A stretch of DNA of 64,000 nt from the NCBI GenBank assembly GCA_004380135.1, contig QXCR01000003.1, forward strand, positions 496,001-560,000, read 5' to 3'. Shown here one piece after another: positions 23,960 through 35,927 of this stretch. The stretch is from Stemphylium vesicarium (lineage: Eukaryota; Ascomycota; Dothideomycetes; Pleosporales; Pleosporaceae). Each line of letters starts with the position of its first letter. Positions within the stretch are counted from its first letter, which is position 1. The notes beneath the pieces were generated by a model. That model had not been told where the DNA came from, searched no databases, and saw only the letters and a list, made by a program, of their open reading frames with translations. The translations under genes were made by a program, and so were the position numbers.

Positions 23960-25472
23960 ATGCTGGGTACTTTATTCAAACTTGTCCCTGCGCTGCATTG
24001 GCCTACTTTCTTGGGAGCGGGTCATCATCAGGGCAAGAATCATGAGCAAATGTAACTATGCACACCCTTTCAATTGCACCCATAATCAAGAACAAGAGAA
24101 AAAAGAGAGATAGAGAGGAGGCTGACGCTCCATCCTATCTAGTGCAATAACCTCCTGCCTATCTGCCGTAAAAGGCTACTTCCCATGCACTACCAACACA
24201 TCCACAACATCAGACTACACCTGCCTCTGCGAGCAGTACCTCTGGCGCATATCCTGCTTCGACAACCATGCCTCGAATCCGCTCTCACACCCCGACCGCG
24301 CAGCCACCGAGATCGCAACAACAGACTTCTGTCGCAAAGCCGGCAGCGTAGGCGTAGAGCGGGTGAAAAGAGAGCACCAGCGGCAAAAGAGGCAGATTGG
24401 CGATTTCCTCTCGAGTATCGTGGGCGATGTGTCGTCGGTGCTGTCAAGCAACGATGTCACGGTCCCCACGGCGGTCATCGAGAGTGTAGCGGGGAGCGTG
24501 GTGAATGCGTTGCCGACGCCTGCGAATCCAACGAGTATTGCGGCGCAGATTACGGCGGCGAGCGAGAGTAGTAGCACGGCGCCAAGTGCGAGTGAGGAAG
24601 AAAGTAGTACTGCGACGAGTGCGCAAGCGGAATCTACTGGGATTACTCAGGCTGGGAGTACAGCGGCGAGCGCATCTTCGCAACAACCGACGTCCTCGTT
24701 GTCAGCAGAAGACACGATAATCCCTTCGGATAAGTTTTCAGGCCCATCAGCTGGTCTTATCGCTGGCGTGGTCGTAGGGGCCGTTGCAGCACTCGCCTTG
24801 CTCGGTATCTTCATACTGCTACTTCTCCGGTACCGGAAGAAGAAGAGCCAAAAACCGCCTTTTGCGGACAAGGAATCCAGTCCGACGAATTCTTCCCGTG
24901 AAGATCAACACCCACCTGCGAATGCTGCATACCAGAATGTACCGCAACAGAATGCCTACCCGACTACGACTACAATACCGACGAGTACCGACGCCCCTTC
25001 TTCGAGACCTGCGACGATTCTCTCCCCAGTATCGCCTATAACTCCCGGAGGACAAGCGCCATGGGCTTCTTCGACTTTTGTTGGAGGCGCAGGTGCGGCA
25101 GGCGCTGGCGCTGGTGCTGGTGCTGGTGGTGCCGTTGCAGATACCGCAGACCAGTCACCTACCAGTCACCTACCCCGGTACTCCGAAGACAACAGATACT
25201 CCGACGAGAAGCCACCTCAGCGTCACCAATTCATGGACTCCAAAATCCCCGAAGGCAACGAGATGCCGACCAACGCCAACGTATGGGAGATTGGGGGACG
25301 GGAGATACCGCATCCCAGCGAGTTGGATGCAGGAAGGAGAGATGGGTCAAATCCGGGAGACACGCGACAGCAGCAAGGGCAGGGGTATGCTGCGTATAGA
25401 CCACCCAGTATACAAGATGGGCAGCAGGATGGCGAGTTTTTGGGCAATAGGCCGGTTGGCCAGGCTTTGTAG
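23960..25472 (+). CDS. single-pass membrane protein with Cys-rich ectodomain; 5' exon tentative
   Basis: The secure part is 24143-25472, starting after a CTATCTAG acceptor. A six-Cys ectodomain follows (SCLSAVKGYFPC, YTCLCEQ, RISCF, TDFCRK), then a Ser/Thr/Ala-rich stalk of about 100 residues. One membrane span follows (GLIAGVVVGAVAALALLGIFILLLL), with a basic stop-transfer RYRKKK. The cytoplasmic tail of about 200 residues contains a Gly-Ala run and PxY-like segments. This layout resembles fungal wall-sensor and CFEM-like surface proteins. For the missing start, a phase-compatible exon is 23960-24051 with intron 24052-24142 (GTAACT), giving MLGTLFKLVPALHW as a weak signal sequence. A different upstream exon is possible. 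Confidence 0.6.
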
Positions 25473-25606
25473 ATTTTCTTTTTTGAGCGTACCGTTCTAT
25501 TTCGTTATGAATGCATTAGTCAGAAAGGGAAGCTTCGTTAAGTATACAGGAAAGAGTGATGATGCTTGTAGTGATGCCGATGCCTTGGAATTTCGATTTT
25601 TTCACT

Positions 25607-28600
25607 CTATACAAGACGTATATCCCGTCCGGGCATGCTCTCCATCCAACCGTCATCGCGAGTGAGAATTCCAACTCCTATGCGCTGATAGAGATCCTCG
25701 TGTTCTGTAGGCACGATTATGAGTCCGTAGTGCCTTTGCCGACCTTCCACGAGCTCTGAGTCTGTGCCCAGAATCAAGCATCCCAGGTTCCCGAAGCTGG
25801 ACGCGTCGAGGGTGCAATCAATAACGACATCATCCTGAGGCTCTTGCACAAAGTTATTCGCGATGCCACGGATTGTTGGAAGCGGTTGATTGCAAGCACT
25901 AATGCTCGTCGGATTGGCGAAGTCATCGAAATGCGCTTCAACGTTTGTGTTCCAATCTACAGCGGCGAACGGTATATCGACGTAATGAACAGCACCCGAG
26001 ACTGCCATCCAAGACCAGGAAGGCACAGTCCGGCTTTCTGGGTAACCAATTTTTTCCATCGGAATTTCCCTGTCTGCCCGTTGCCAGAGAAGCGTTCGAG
26101 GCAAGTAGCTGTATTCCCTAGGATCCTGTATGATGCCGTACTGCGCGTTGCCGAACAGCTTCGCAAGCCGCGTTTCAATTCCACGGATGCCCACAGCTCT
26201 ATCCGTCGGATACGTGAAGTCGAGTTGCGAGTATCGTTCGTAGATTTCCTTGAAGAAGAGAATGCGCATGCCCTTGTATAGCTTCACCATTGCGTTGGGA
26301 AATCGTGGATCAGATATGAAAGATGTCTTCCGGCTAGCACATCGGTCAGCTTATCTTCTTTTGTAGCTCGAAAGTCTTCCTACTCACTTGTAAAGCTTCT
26401 TGAGTGTTTCGCATCGAACTCCCTCTCCACATTCCCAGTAAACTTGGACTTCAGTGAAGTGGATGATGCGTGGAGAAAGTGCCCTTTCTTGAAAGATCCA
26501 GCCTCTCCTGCTCAAGGTAGACTCCTCTACATCGCGCTTGAAATCATCGATTGGCTCGCGGAGATACAAAGAACCTAGTTGGTCCGTTTTGCTAGCGAAG
26601 AAGAGTGGAGGATACTGTGTCCCTTTGCAAGTCCTTTTCAAAAACCCGTCTGCACTCCCACTCGCACAGGTCGCGGATATTGTAACGTAGGCGCATCGGA
26701 AAACGTCTTCCATGTGCTGAATCTGAGTCTGTAAGTCTTCCATATCGTCTTGGACTATGCAAAGCGTGTCTATCCATAGATATCGGATTCCGAGATCCCT
26801 GGTGACCTGCACTGCATCCTGGAAAGTTTTCGGTAGCGTTCTTAGATCGAGGCAATTCATCCACCTAGCGAGATCGCGCCTGTTCAGACACAGTCTTCCA
26901 CTGGACTGTGGTCGACCCCACAAATGGCTCAAAGCTACGTACTTCTCATCCAGTACGGCGGTTTCGCAGTCTAGTCGGAGTAAGTTTGAGTCTACTTGAC
27001 CGTAGCGCTCCAGCCCTGGAAGTACATTGATTAGCCTAAGGGGCATCGATACCTCTTGTGGTCTACATTCGTGTTCAGAGTCACAACATTCGAGCCAACC
27101 TCGCAGTAGCTTGATCTGAACAGCACCTCCAGGAACTGGAAGGATTGGAAAGCTTCGCTGAAGATGTGATGGAAAGTCACTGCTCCCTGTATGAATGGTT
27201 AAATTCGGCTTTCAAAGTCGGCATGAAGTACACACGATGACTTGGTCCCACTATAATGGACAGTACAGGAGCTTCTCCTCTTGCGAACTTTAATGAAGAT
27301 GCTTCTAAGATGAGTATCTTGTCGGCATCTGTTCCGGGGACGTTCCTCATCTTCTTATATGATACCGCACACAATGCACATCTGCTATGGAAGATCCGTG
27401 CTTTCTTGAATGATATCGAGAACGAATTACGAGAAAGCAAACCCGTTTTGGTCCATGCACAATCTTGACATAATGGCGTAAGGACTGGCTGAGTGGGGGC
27501 TAGCCCAGCAATTTCGTCGTGGTTCAAAAGGCCGAAGACGCCCTTCGCAAAAGTATTGTCGGAATGCGCAGTCCAAGAATCTAAGAAATCGGGGGTCACG
27601 TAGGGATTTTTCGTATTCGCCTGGCCGTTTTGCTGTCGTCGAGTCTTGAAGTAGAGGAGATCATGCGCTGTCTGCTCATAACATGATATCAGAAATGTCT
27701 TCGTTAATCGCCAGCGGGACCGTTCACCTCTACCCTGGTCGTGCCCCGGTGATTAGGTTTCAAGAGATCGCCCCCCGATCGTTGAAAGGAACCTGCAGAT
27801 TTGGCAGCAGTAATGACGACATGAGGGTTGAACATGTAGTTGCCACGAAGAGTGCCAGCTGCGACAAGATCTCCCAACTTCTTGCATAACTCCCCGCTCC
27901 TCGCTCTTCCTGCACCCATAGAGAGTGACTCAACAGCTGGAACCAGTCTGACCTCCACCCCCGATGCTGATGAATCTTTCGTCAAAACATCGGAACTGCC
28001 TGAGCCTTCATCCCTCGAGGCTGGAACTAATAATCTATCCCTGACGAAGAGCATTAAATCGCGCAAGGCGCCACTGATACACTTTTCATCGCTTCGCAGA
28101 CTATCATTCTCCATACGCCCTATCCACCACATAATTTTCCGTCGAATTACGGGTGTGCCATCTTCGAGAAGTTCGAAGAATTGTTCTAGTTCGGTAGGGA
28201 AGCAGTCGTCTTGAAACCCAATGAATTCTTTCGGGCCATAAACCAGCCAGACTATCCATTCCAAGATAGTGCAACCCATGCTCCACATGTCGTAGGATCT
28301 GGAAATCTTTTGTGGGGCACTCGAATGAACTTCGGGAGATAGGTATCGCAGCGTCCCACGCGCAGTCGTTGACGGGTTCTTTCGGATATGGGTTGGCTGT
28401 GAATGCACTTTGGCCAAACCCAGATCTGCAATCTGGAAGATGTCGCCAGAACGTGTAGACCTAAGTATGTTCTCAGGCTTCAAGTCTCCGTGTCTACCGT
28501 TCATTGCGCTGCCAGATGCAAAATTGTGCCACTTGTCCAATGCAGAAGCGAGTCCGTGTATCTGTTCTAGCGTCCAACGTATGAGCTCTCCATCTCGTCT

Positions 28601-29502
28601 CCAGTTCATCTCGTCGTTCCAGTACTGGCGAAGATTTCGACCGTCAGCCCATTCGAAGATCAGGTAGCTTTTCGAATCTTGCCTGAAGCCGCCGATGAAC
28701 TTGACAATGTTTGGATGATTCATTTCCCGTGCTTCTCGTAATGCTTGAAGTTCTTGGTCGTATGCTCCATCTGCCTTGTCGTGTAGCTCCTTGATCGCGA
28801 TCTCAAGATTACCCTACAAGCGTCAGCTGGAATCCACTTCATCTTTGTGTGACAAGTACTGACTCCCGGAACTGGATGATGGGCATGGTGCACAGTGCCC
28901 CTATGGAGAATGCTAAAGCTGCCCCCATCACCCAGGGTTCGGAATGTGAGAAAAGGCAACGGTCGACCTTGAATCAGATCCTCCATGTCGCTATCCTTGT
29001 GGAAAGTTTTAGGTAGAAAGGGCATCTGATCCGTACAGAAGTTGTTCTTTTCCCCCCAGGTCCAGTCATCAAAGAACTCCCAAGCACCGTCGTCTTGAGG
29101 CTGACCACTCAGCGAGACCAGTGTTTTCCCTTTCATGACAACAGGTAGTAGCTTGTCGTCGAACTGGAATGCAAACAGGCCATCTGCTTTCGCAATAGTC
29201 CCGCGGGATGCTAGAATCGCAAATGTCCTTTGCGCACGTGTCAGGATGTGGTCCACGAGTTCATGGTCGGGATATTCTCCAGTGGCTTCGCGAAGCTCGT
29301 CTTCGATAGCGTCTGCAGTCAACAACTCTTTCAAGGCGTCCTGAGGAAGAAATTTGCATTTCGAAAAAGCGCTCCGGACCATCCTTTCGGAGATGGCTAT
29401 AGCGAGCTTGGAATCCGATTGCTTTCGTGCCGCCATTTTTTCTCTCATTTTGCGTCTCGCGAGTACAAGCTTGGTGTCAACGGGCTGTTGGTAGTTGGTC
29501 AT
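25607..29502 (-). CDS. protein kinase-HET domain fusion protein (heterokaryon incompatibility type)
   Basis: My model has five exons: 29502-28864, 28813-27728, 27674-27236, 27186-26388 and 26333-25607. Introns of 50, 53, 49 and 54 nt are all phase-consistent, and the product is 1229 aa. An N-terminal helical region of about 185 residues precedes a kinase domain. That domain has a glycine loop (GDGGSFS, about 190-196), K221 (EIAIKEL), catalytic D323 in HGDLKPEN, D343 in DLG, and YDMWSMGC. HGD and DLG replace the usual HRD and DFG. A 150-residue linker leads to a Cys-containing segment (LCQDCAWTKTG). The HET domain lies near residues 805-960, with YVALSHLWG, GIRYLWIDTLCIVQDD and YVTISATC. HET domains trigger cell death on non-self recognition. 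The fusion rests on intron 27675-27727: the HET frame has no ATG of its own upstream, and the kinase frame ends inside this intron. Confidence 0.8.
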
Positions 29503-30696
29503 GGTGAAAATTGTAGTGGCGATGCCAAGTATGTGCGGTGTGGTACGTTACACAGCCACAAGGCAGTACAGAGGACGCTGCGGAAGCGCACAAATAAGGC
29601 ACTGCAGAGTATGTGGATATTTGCCTTAGGGACAAGCGGCTGCCGTTGATGGCTAGAAATCCTGCACGAAAAGAGGCAAGAAGCCCCATTTAAATGCATA
29701 GCCCTATGCGATGTCATGGCGGGACTGGAGGCTCAAAACCGGCAGCTGGCAAGAGGGACCTCGATCATGTATCGACAGACGGGACGTGACCATGCACTCG
29801 CCGACCACCAAACACGAACCAAATGCTCGAAGTTCTCTGAAGGCTTGCAGAGACCGCGCATAACGAAAGTGATAATTGAGCGAGCTTCACCAGCGATAAG
29901 GCAAGTTGGGTTGCTTCGCCCGTTCGGTCATCTTGGCGTGATATGTAGGTAAGACCAACAAATGCGTGCCGGCACATCACTACCCCGGCCATGTCGGCTT
30001 CAGAGTGAATTGATAGGGCGAGGGTGTCCAAATGATCTGAGCCAGCATCTGCAACTGAAATTTCCAGTCTGTCGAGCGAGCTTCACCGGAATGACCTACC
30101 CCGCTTTTTGAGCCAAACGTGCAGCATTGGGAGGCTGTGTATTGATTGCAGCATCAAAGGGCGTTGAAAGAGGCTGGTGTCTGCCGTGATTCATTGGTGA
30201 ATGCTTCTTTTTGTATTTATCCGGGGCGTTTTGGAGGACGAGTCATTGTGCCGGTGAACCATTTAGGGTTAGTACTTCAACCGCATCCATCGCATGCCAC
30301 AGCACGGCGCTCTGTCACCTCGGGGGTGAGGGTGGTCGACGGTGTGGTTGGTGGGAGGTCTGTGTAACGGGCCGCGTTATGGAGAGATGCTGGGATAGGC
30401 GGGCGAGCTCCGGGCCGGACCACCTGAGAGATATGACGTAACCCTACCTAGGTACTGCTCGCGTCGCAAGCATTTAGATTTCATCGGGGCAGTGAAATGA
30501 CACTTCTCGATTGTCAATGGAAACACGGAGTGAAGGACTGCAGCTGTAACAACTACCAAGCGCCAACGCTGTTCGTGGCCCAAGTATGTGGCGGTGACGC
30601 TGCTCAGCTTGGTTATCATTAAGTTGCTGACGCTATGATGCAAAGCCTCCAAGATCGACACCTCTCAGTAGCTGTTGCGCTCGCTCCAACTAGCAT
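29503..30696. other. intergenic, 1.2 kb
   Basis: Promoter side of the kinase-HET gene and 3' side of the PEBP gene. No frame longer than about 140 codons and no motif. Confidence 0.45.
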
Positions 30697-31534
30697 TTAC
30701 TGCTTCTTGTTCTTCGAGTAGATGAAATTCGCTGCAACAGGAACCAGCCCGTTGTCGCCAGCCCACTCGCGTACACCACCACCCTCCTTTCCAGTACCCC
30801 AATGCTGACGATCCTCTGGCTTACTCAGATGCAAAGGGTCAGTCGTCCCATTCTTGGGCGCAAAAACAAGAAACACGTAGCGATGCTTTCCCGTTTTTGG
30901 TGGCGGGCCGGGAGGCTTGTATTCCATTACATCATCTGGACCTTCATAGGCCAAATCAGTCCATTTGTTAAGACCTGAGTCTGGTAGAGGTAGGATGGAG
31001 TATGCGTCTTGGGCGATTGTGACATTAGACGCGATCCAATGGCACATCTCGCTCCACTCTGGGTTGTCGCGTGAGGGCGCGTCAGGATCTGTCAGGGTGA
31101 CGACGTAGCTCATGTCCGGTTTGGAGCGCTTCTCATCCAGACTCGCGTCATTGTTTAGAACGAGAGTAGGCTCTTCCTGGAGATGATCGGGCTTGACTGT
31201 GTTGCCCAAGTTGGCTTTGGCGTCTGGCCAAGCGACAGAGAGGGTAAGACTCGGGAGGAAGTCGTCAATGACTGTGAAATAATTAGTACTGAGTGCTTAA
31301 GAAAGCCGTGCAGCGCCATGTGACATACCTGCGGGAATTATTTGGGCATGGTGAAGCCTGAAGCTAGTAAGCGAACGGTATATAGTACAGGATTGGGAAC
31401 ATGTACTTTGCGCGCACAGCTTTCACATTCTTGGAATCATTGAGAATCAATGGCTTCTGCTCGGTTGGCAGCGCAATTGCGATTCCACTGAGTTGCAGCA
31501 AGCACAACAACGGAGTCGAAGCTTTCGAGAACAT
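30697..31534 (-). CDS. secreted phosphatidylethanolamine-binding protein (PEBP/YbhB, Tfs1-like)
   Basis: Three exons, 31534-31407, 31363-31329 (35 nt) and 31271-30697, giving 245 aa. Introns are 43 and 57 nt, the first being very short. A signal peptide (LLCLLQLSGIAIALP) is followed by a PEBP fold containing YVVTLTDPDAPSRDNPEWS, the CHWIASN segment and GPPPKTGKHRYVFLVFAP. The ligand-pocket motifs DPDAPSR and GKHRYVF are intact. Relatives include yeast Tfs1, an inhibitor of carboxypeptidase Y. The predicted secretion suggests this one works in the vacuolar/secretory route or outside the cell. NVTIAQ and KNGTTD are potential N-glycosylation sites. Confidence 0.88.
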
Positions 31535-32012
31535 TATATCGGAAGAAAGGGAGTTACTTTTTAGCTTGGGCCGTGTTTAGTTGTTCAAAATGCTTCGCAG
31601 TTCGTTTCAATTGACAGTAGATACTTTAGGTCGAAGAACACAGGAGCGCATCTCGTAGCGCGAGGTAGTCTGCTCCTTGAGAGCTTCCCCACCCGTAGCT
31701 AGGTACTGTCGTCATGCGTGCCTCAGCAATGTGGAGCCACGCTTGGCCGGCCCGTAGCCTGATCGGGGAGTTACCAGTTGCCTTCCGACCCTTCCGACAG
31801 CCTTTACGAAATGTCAACTCCCCCCTCGCTTCCATTACGTGGAAAGCAGCAGCTCCTAGCTTCGTACCCCCAAAGTAGAATGCAAAGCATCGTAATTATT
31901 GGAGCGTCCAGAGGCGAACGGACGTCATCCGACAAGACCCTTCTTCTTTTATCGCCGTCAACCCCCCTGACCTTCTATGACCGCAGCGTCAAGACTAACC
32001 CTATTAGAGGTA
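31535..32012. other. intergenic
   Basis: Promoter of the PEBP gene and 3' flank of the gene ending at 32013. Nothing else seen. Confidence 0.45.
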
Positions 32013-32877
32013 TTAGTAACGCAGATAGACAAACGGCCGCGATGTTCCTCCATGCCAGCAAATCTCAAGATTATTGCCTTCTTTGTTCTTGACAAAGTCT
32101 TCGATCCTCTTCTTCGCGTCGCCAATCGGTTCGCGCTGGGGAGTCTTCCAAGTCCAGGTCCACTCGCGAACCCGCTGAGTAGTCTGAGCTGCCAGGATAT
32201 GGATTCCAACGCGCTTGATGTTTGGGAAGGTCACGCGAAAGCGCTTGCGAAATTCCATGTGGTAGAGGCGGAAATACTCAAATGAGACATCAATCGAGGT
32301 GATGAGACGCCGCTGACCAAGCGCGCGGTCCCTAATGAAGCCGTCAAGAGTGTGCTGATCACTGAAACCGAAAGTGTTGAGGGTGTAGATCATAGCCGCT
32401 GCTTCCACGTATATCTGACGGCACACACGGGGAAGGGCGAAAGTCGGCCTCACTGAAGATCGTGACTTGGTTGTGCTTCCTGTGATGGGACGTGCGTCGT
32501 GGGAAAGCTTGACATCCCAGTGTCGGCCACCAGATTTGTCGGAAATGTCGATCTGCTGGTACCCAAGGGCAAACTGCCAGATCTTATTGCGAATTTCGCC
32601 TGGAAGACGAAGAAGAGGAGACTTTGTCGAGTTGCGTTTGGCGCTGCTAGTAGTTAGCTTCTTGTACAGTCCAATCCATTACAGTGCATTCCACTTACAT
32701 CTGCATCGACTTAGACTTTACGGCAATCTTTGTTTTGAGCAAGCCGTTCCTACACATTAGGCCTGGAGTTGTGGGCTTGGGAGGCTTGCGATGCGTCTTA
32801 GCCACTTTTGTAGGTCTCTCAGGAAGTTGGTATTTGCGCGAAATTGGTGAAAGCTTGCGTTTCTCTGGAGAGCTCAT
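32013..32877 (-). CDS. 2EXR/F-box-like fungal protein
   Basis: Two exons, 32877-32699 and 32646-32013 (52-nt intron; tandem acceptor TAGCAG allows a one-residue variant), giving 270 aa. The N-terminal 58 residues are Lys/Pro-rich and probably disordered. The core opens with SPLLRLPGEIRNKIWQFAL, the F-box-like leucine-rich motif that starts the large 2EXR/DUF7730-type family of filamentous fungi. It continues with ALPRVCRQIYVEAAAMIYTLN, a second family hallmark. The molecular function of this family is not established. The truncated relative on the opposite strand 900 bp away suggests local duplication. Confidence 0.82.
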
Positions 32878-33774
32878 CTTGAAAGCTTGTTGCGCTCCTG
32901 GAGTTTGTAACGAGAGAATGCAATCAAAGACTAAGCAATCAAACTAGGGAAACTTGGGCGTCTACTTAAAGATGCGTCCATCCTTCTAATGTCTATCGAT
33001 GAGATATGTGCGAAGAGCGATGAGAATGAGTTGGGGATGATCATTTGCACGGGGATGATGAGGCCAGTGAGATATGAGTCCACCCTGGCTATTGATCAAG
33101 GTTCATTGCATTCGACAAGATTCCAAGGTACTTCCTACCGCGATGCAGATGCATGAGTGGAGTGTCTCTGTGCAATCTGTTGGGATGAAGGTGTACATGA
33201 GCAGCGCTGATCGCCCAACTCCACTCACGGTAAAGGCAAGCAATGAGCGGGGCGACTCAAGCACGAAGCGAATGTAGGAGCATACGATGCTGGTGGAAGG
33301 ATTGGCTCAGAGGCTGTGTATCTTCAAGATTGATCGTCGGCCTGTGTCAGCACGCGAATGACGTCACACATCATTTGGTTCCGATTTCGGGACTGTCGCT
33401 CACCTTGCCAGATTCCACACTTTACTTCAAACTTCTCTCTTCACCGTCGAACATTGTGGCATTTTTATATATGCCGTAAGAAGAAACCTCAAAGTTAATT
33501 TCAACGCAATTTCGAAAGTAGTATGTGAAAATCACAGTTGGATAGCAAGCTGCGCTAACAGGGTCGCATTAGGAACGCGTGCACTGGTGCAAACGCTCTA
33601 TAAAGACACCCAATCTGACATAGAAGTGTCGAAAGTAACACAAGTCATCGGAGCTCGTTGCACTATAGCATCGACCTGTTGTCGCTATAGTTCTATGTGC
33701 AATCACTTCCATAAATTGACGTATCCCAGCCTACGTAACGGCTCATGCTACTGCGGCCCAATTAAGTGATTCTA
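32878..33774. other. intergenic
   Basis: AT-richer than the neighbouring genes; no supported coding frame. Confidence 0.4.
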
Positions 33775-34342
33775 GACGCCAACATTAGAAAGGCCCCACA
33801 ACTGCGCATTCCCTCTTGACTGGCAGTTTTATCACCGCATTGAGCCATTCCTGATCCCATCAGATACCACCCACGAGCCCTGGCTTCTGCGGCGATTTGA
33901 ACGAAAACGTCGAATCACCGCGGTTTCCCAGCGAATGAACCTGTTTCCCGCCGTTTGCCGACAGATCTATCACGAAACTCGTTTTCTCACCTACACGTTG
34001 AACGAGTTTTCCTTCCAGGATCAGGCGACTTTGAAAGCGTGGCTGAATAATCGCTCGAAACCCCAGATAAGTGCCCTTAATACTGTCTGGTTCAACCAAG
34101 AGTGGATGCATCACTACTGCAAACCATACATGGGGCCTTCCCGGCGTTATGACACCCTTGACATCAAACCTTTCATTGCGGGGAAGAATGGGATTCCTAA
34201 AATCTATGTGTCGACTGCAGTTCAAGATAGTTCTGGAGAAAAGATAAACGCCGCAGCTTGGAGGCCTCAAAAGTGCTCGGAGGTCGCCTCTCGCTTGTTT
34301 GACGCGAAGCAAAGCGGGGTTGACATCGATTTCGTCTTGTAG
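33775..34342 (+). pseudogene. truncated 2EXR/F-box-like paralogue
   Basis: The open frame begins just after a TAG at 33772-33774 and runs to 34342. The first ATG is at 33935 and would give 135 aa. It contains LFPAVCRQIYHETRFLTYTLNEFSFQDQATLKAWL, which parallels LPRVCRQIYVEAAAMIYTLNTFGFSDQHTLDGFI in the protein at 32013, so the two are relatives. The LPGEIRNKIW start of the family is missing and I cannot find it upstream. The frame upstream of the ATG (FPLDWQFYHRIEPFLIPSD) looks protein-like. It is either a 5'-truncated pseudogene or a gene with an unrecognised first exon. Confidence 0.55.
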
Positions 34343-34916
34343 AGGGGAGAGAGCTAGGAGGGTGGGCTGGCCTTGGCGAGCGTGAAGAAGTGGGAGTTGA
34401 CGGACACAATGGAGCATCGGCAGGGCTCGGCCTGTTAATGAGGCCATGGCTGTCCAGGTTGAAAACGCCTAGGTGACATCCTATCCCAACCACAGTACTG
34501 GAGGAACATGGAAGTAGGGCATCAATCTCTGCGACTACGCCAAGACAGATCTAGCAAAGAGAATGAAAGACTCACAGGTGTATGAGAGCCCACCTTAGAT
34601 TTTGTAGTAGACTTTGGTGATTCCAGATGACATGTGTTGGATCCAGATGTGGGCGTATATGATGCATTTCATCTATCGGCTTGGCTCAATCTAGACGTAC
34701 ATGCCTGCAAATTGCACACGCCCTCATCCGTGGGTAGCAACTACCGAGACCACTATACGTGCTTTAGCGAGCAGCGATACCATCACGCGTGACAATAGAG
34801 GCTTACTATGTATACCAATATCGTCCACCATAGCTGTGTGTAAACCACCTGAACTACAGCTTGGCGTCTTCAACAAATTCCAACTAAACTACTCCCCAAA
34901 CAATCAACCGCCCAAG
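34343..34916. other. intergenic, promoter of the LPMO gene
   Basis: No coding frame. It is the upstream region of the gene at 34917. Confidence 0.45.
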
Positions 34917-35718
34917 ATGCGTCTCTTAACCCCCTTTTTGCTCCTCGCAGCAACAGCGCAAGCCCACTGTACACTCCCCACCCCTTTGACACCTCTCCAA
35001 CTAACACCCCCCAGACCGGTTCCCCAAGCTCATCCTAAACGGCACCCCCGAAGCCCAAGAATGGACCTCTATCCGGCAAACGAAAAACTACCAGACCAAC
35101 TCTGGCGTCACATCCGTCACCAGTCTGGACATGCGCTGCTTCCAGAACCGTGCTGGAACGGGAAGGGCGACCGTGGCTGCGGGCGACACACTAGGCTTCG
35201 TTGCCGCGGCGTCCATTTCGCACTTCGGACCTGTGCAGTTTTACATGGCCAGGGTGCCGAATGGTGCCGATGTGAATACGTGGGAGGCGGCGGGGAATGT
35301 TTGGTTTAAAGCGGCGAGTATTAGTGCGGTGGGTAGTCCGCTGACGAATGGGGAGAGTACTTGGCCAGCTTATCGTATGTGGTCTTATTCTAATCCAATT
35401 GGATGCTTGCTTCGGTACGCTAATGGCCTGGTAGAGAAGTCGCAGGTTGAGTTTGTCATCCCGAAGAATGTGCCGAGTGGAAAGTATCTAGTTCGTGTGG
35501 AGTCCATCGCGCTTCATCAAGCCTCATCGGTTGGCGGCGCGCAGATTTATCTCTCCTGTGCGCAGGTCGAGATTACTGGGAGCGGTAGGGGTAAACCGGG
35601 ACCGCTTGTGGCCTTTCCAGGCGCATACAATGCGAATGATCCTGGGTTGAGATGGTCGTACTATCCCATTGCGACAAGCTACACCGCGCCTGGGCCGGCC
35701 GTCTGGAATGGTAGCTGA
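34917..35718 (+). CDS. AA9 (former GH61) lytic polysaccharide monooxygenase
   Basis: Three exons, 34917-34968, 35015-35374 and 35435-35718 (introns of 46 and 60 nt), giving 231 aa. The signal peptide MRLLTPFLLLAATAQA ends exactly before HYRFPKLILNGT. The mature protein therefore starts with the copper-binding His of the histidine brace. The second brace His is in ASISHFGPVQFYMARVP. The axial Tyr and the conserved Gln are in GAQIYLSCAQVEI. Cysteines in DMRCFQN and YLSCAQ fit the usual disulfide. There is no C-terminal carbohydrate-binding module. It is a secreted copper enzyme that oxidatively cleaves cellulose or related glucans, consistent with a plant-biomass-degrading or plant-associated fungus. 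Confidence 0.95.
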
Positions 35719-35927
35719 GGTGGCCCTTTGATTGTAGGATGGACGACAGTCGCTGCTGTTTCGGGCGGAATGTCGTCGTCTTTGCGATCGGAGTGACGCG
35801 CTGATAGCGTCGGGATATGACGTCGCTACCGGTCTCCCAGCAATAGCTTGTTTTCTAGATGTCTGCGCATCTTCTCTCGTCCTCCGCCTTCATGTGACTT
35901 GTCAAAAGAACCTATTCTTCTTCCTTC

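Noticed and set aside
27704..29502. Kinase as a separate gene ending at TAA 27704
   Set aside because: The HET frame then lacks a start codon, while a standard 53-nt intron joins both in phase. Kept as the alternative.
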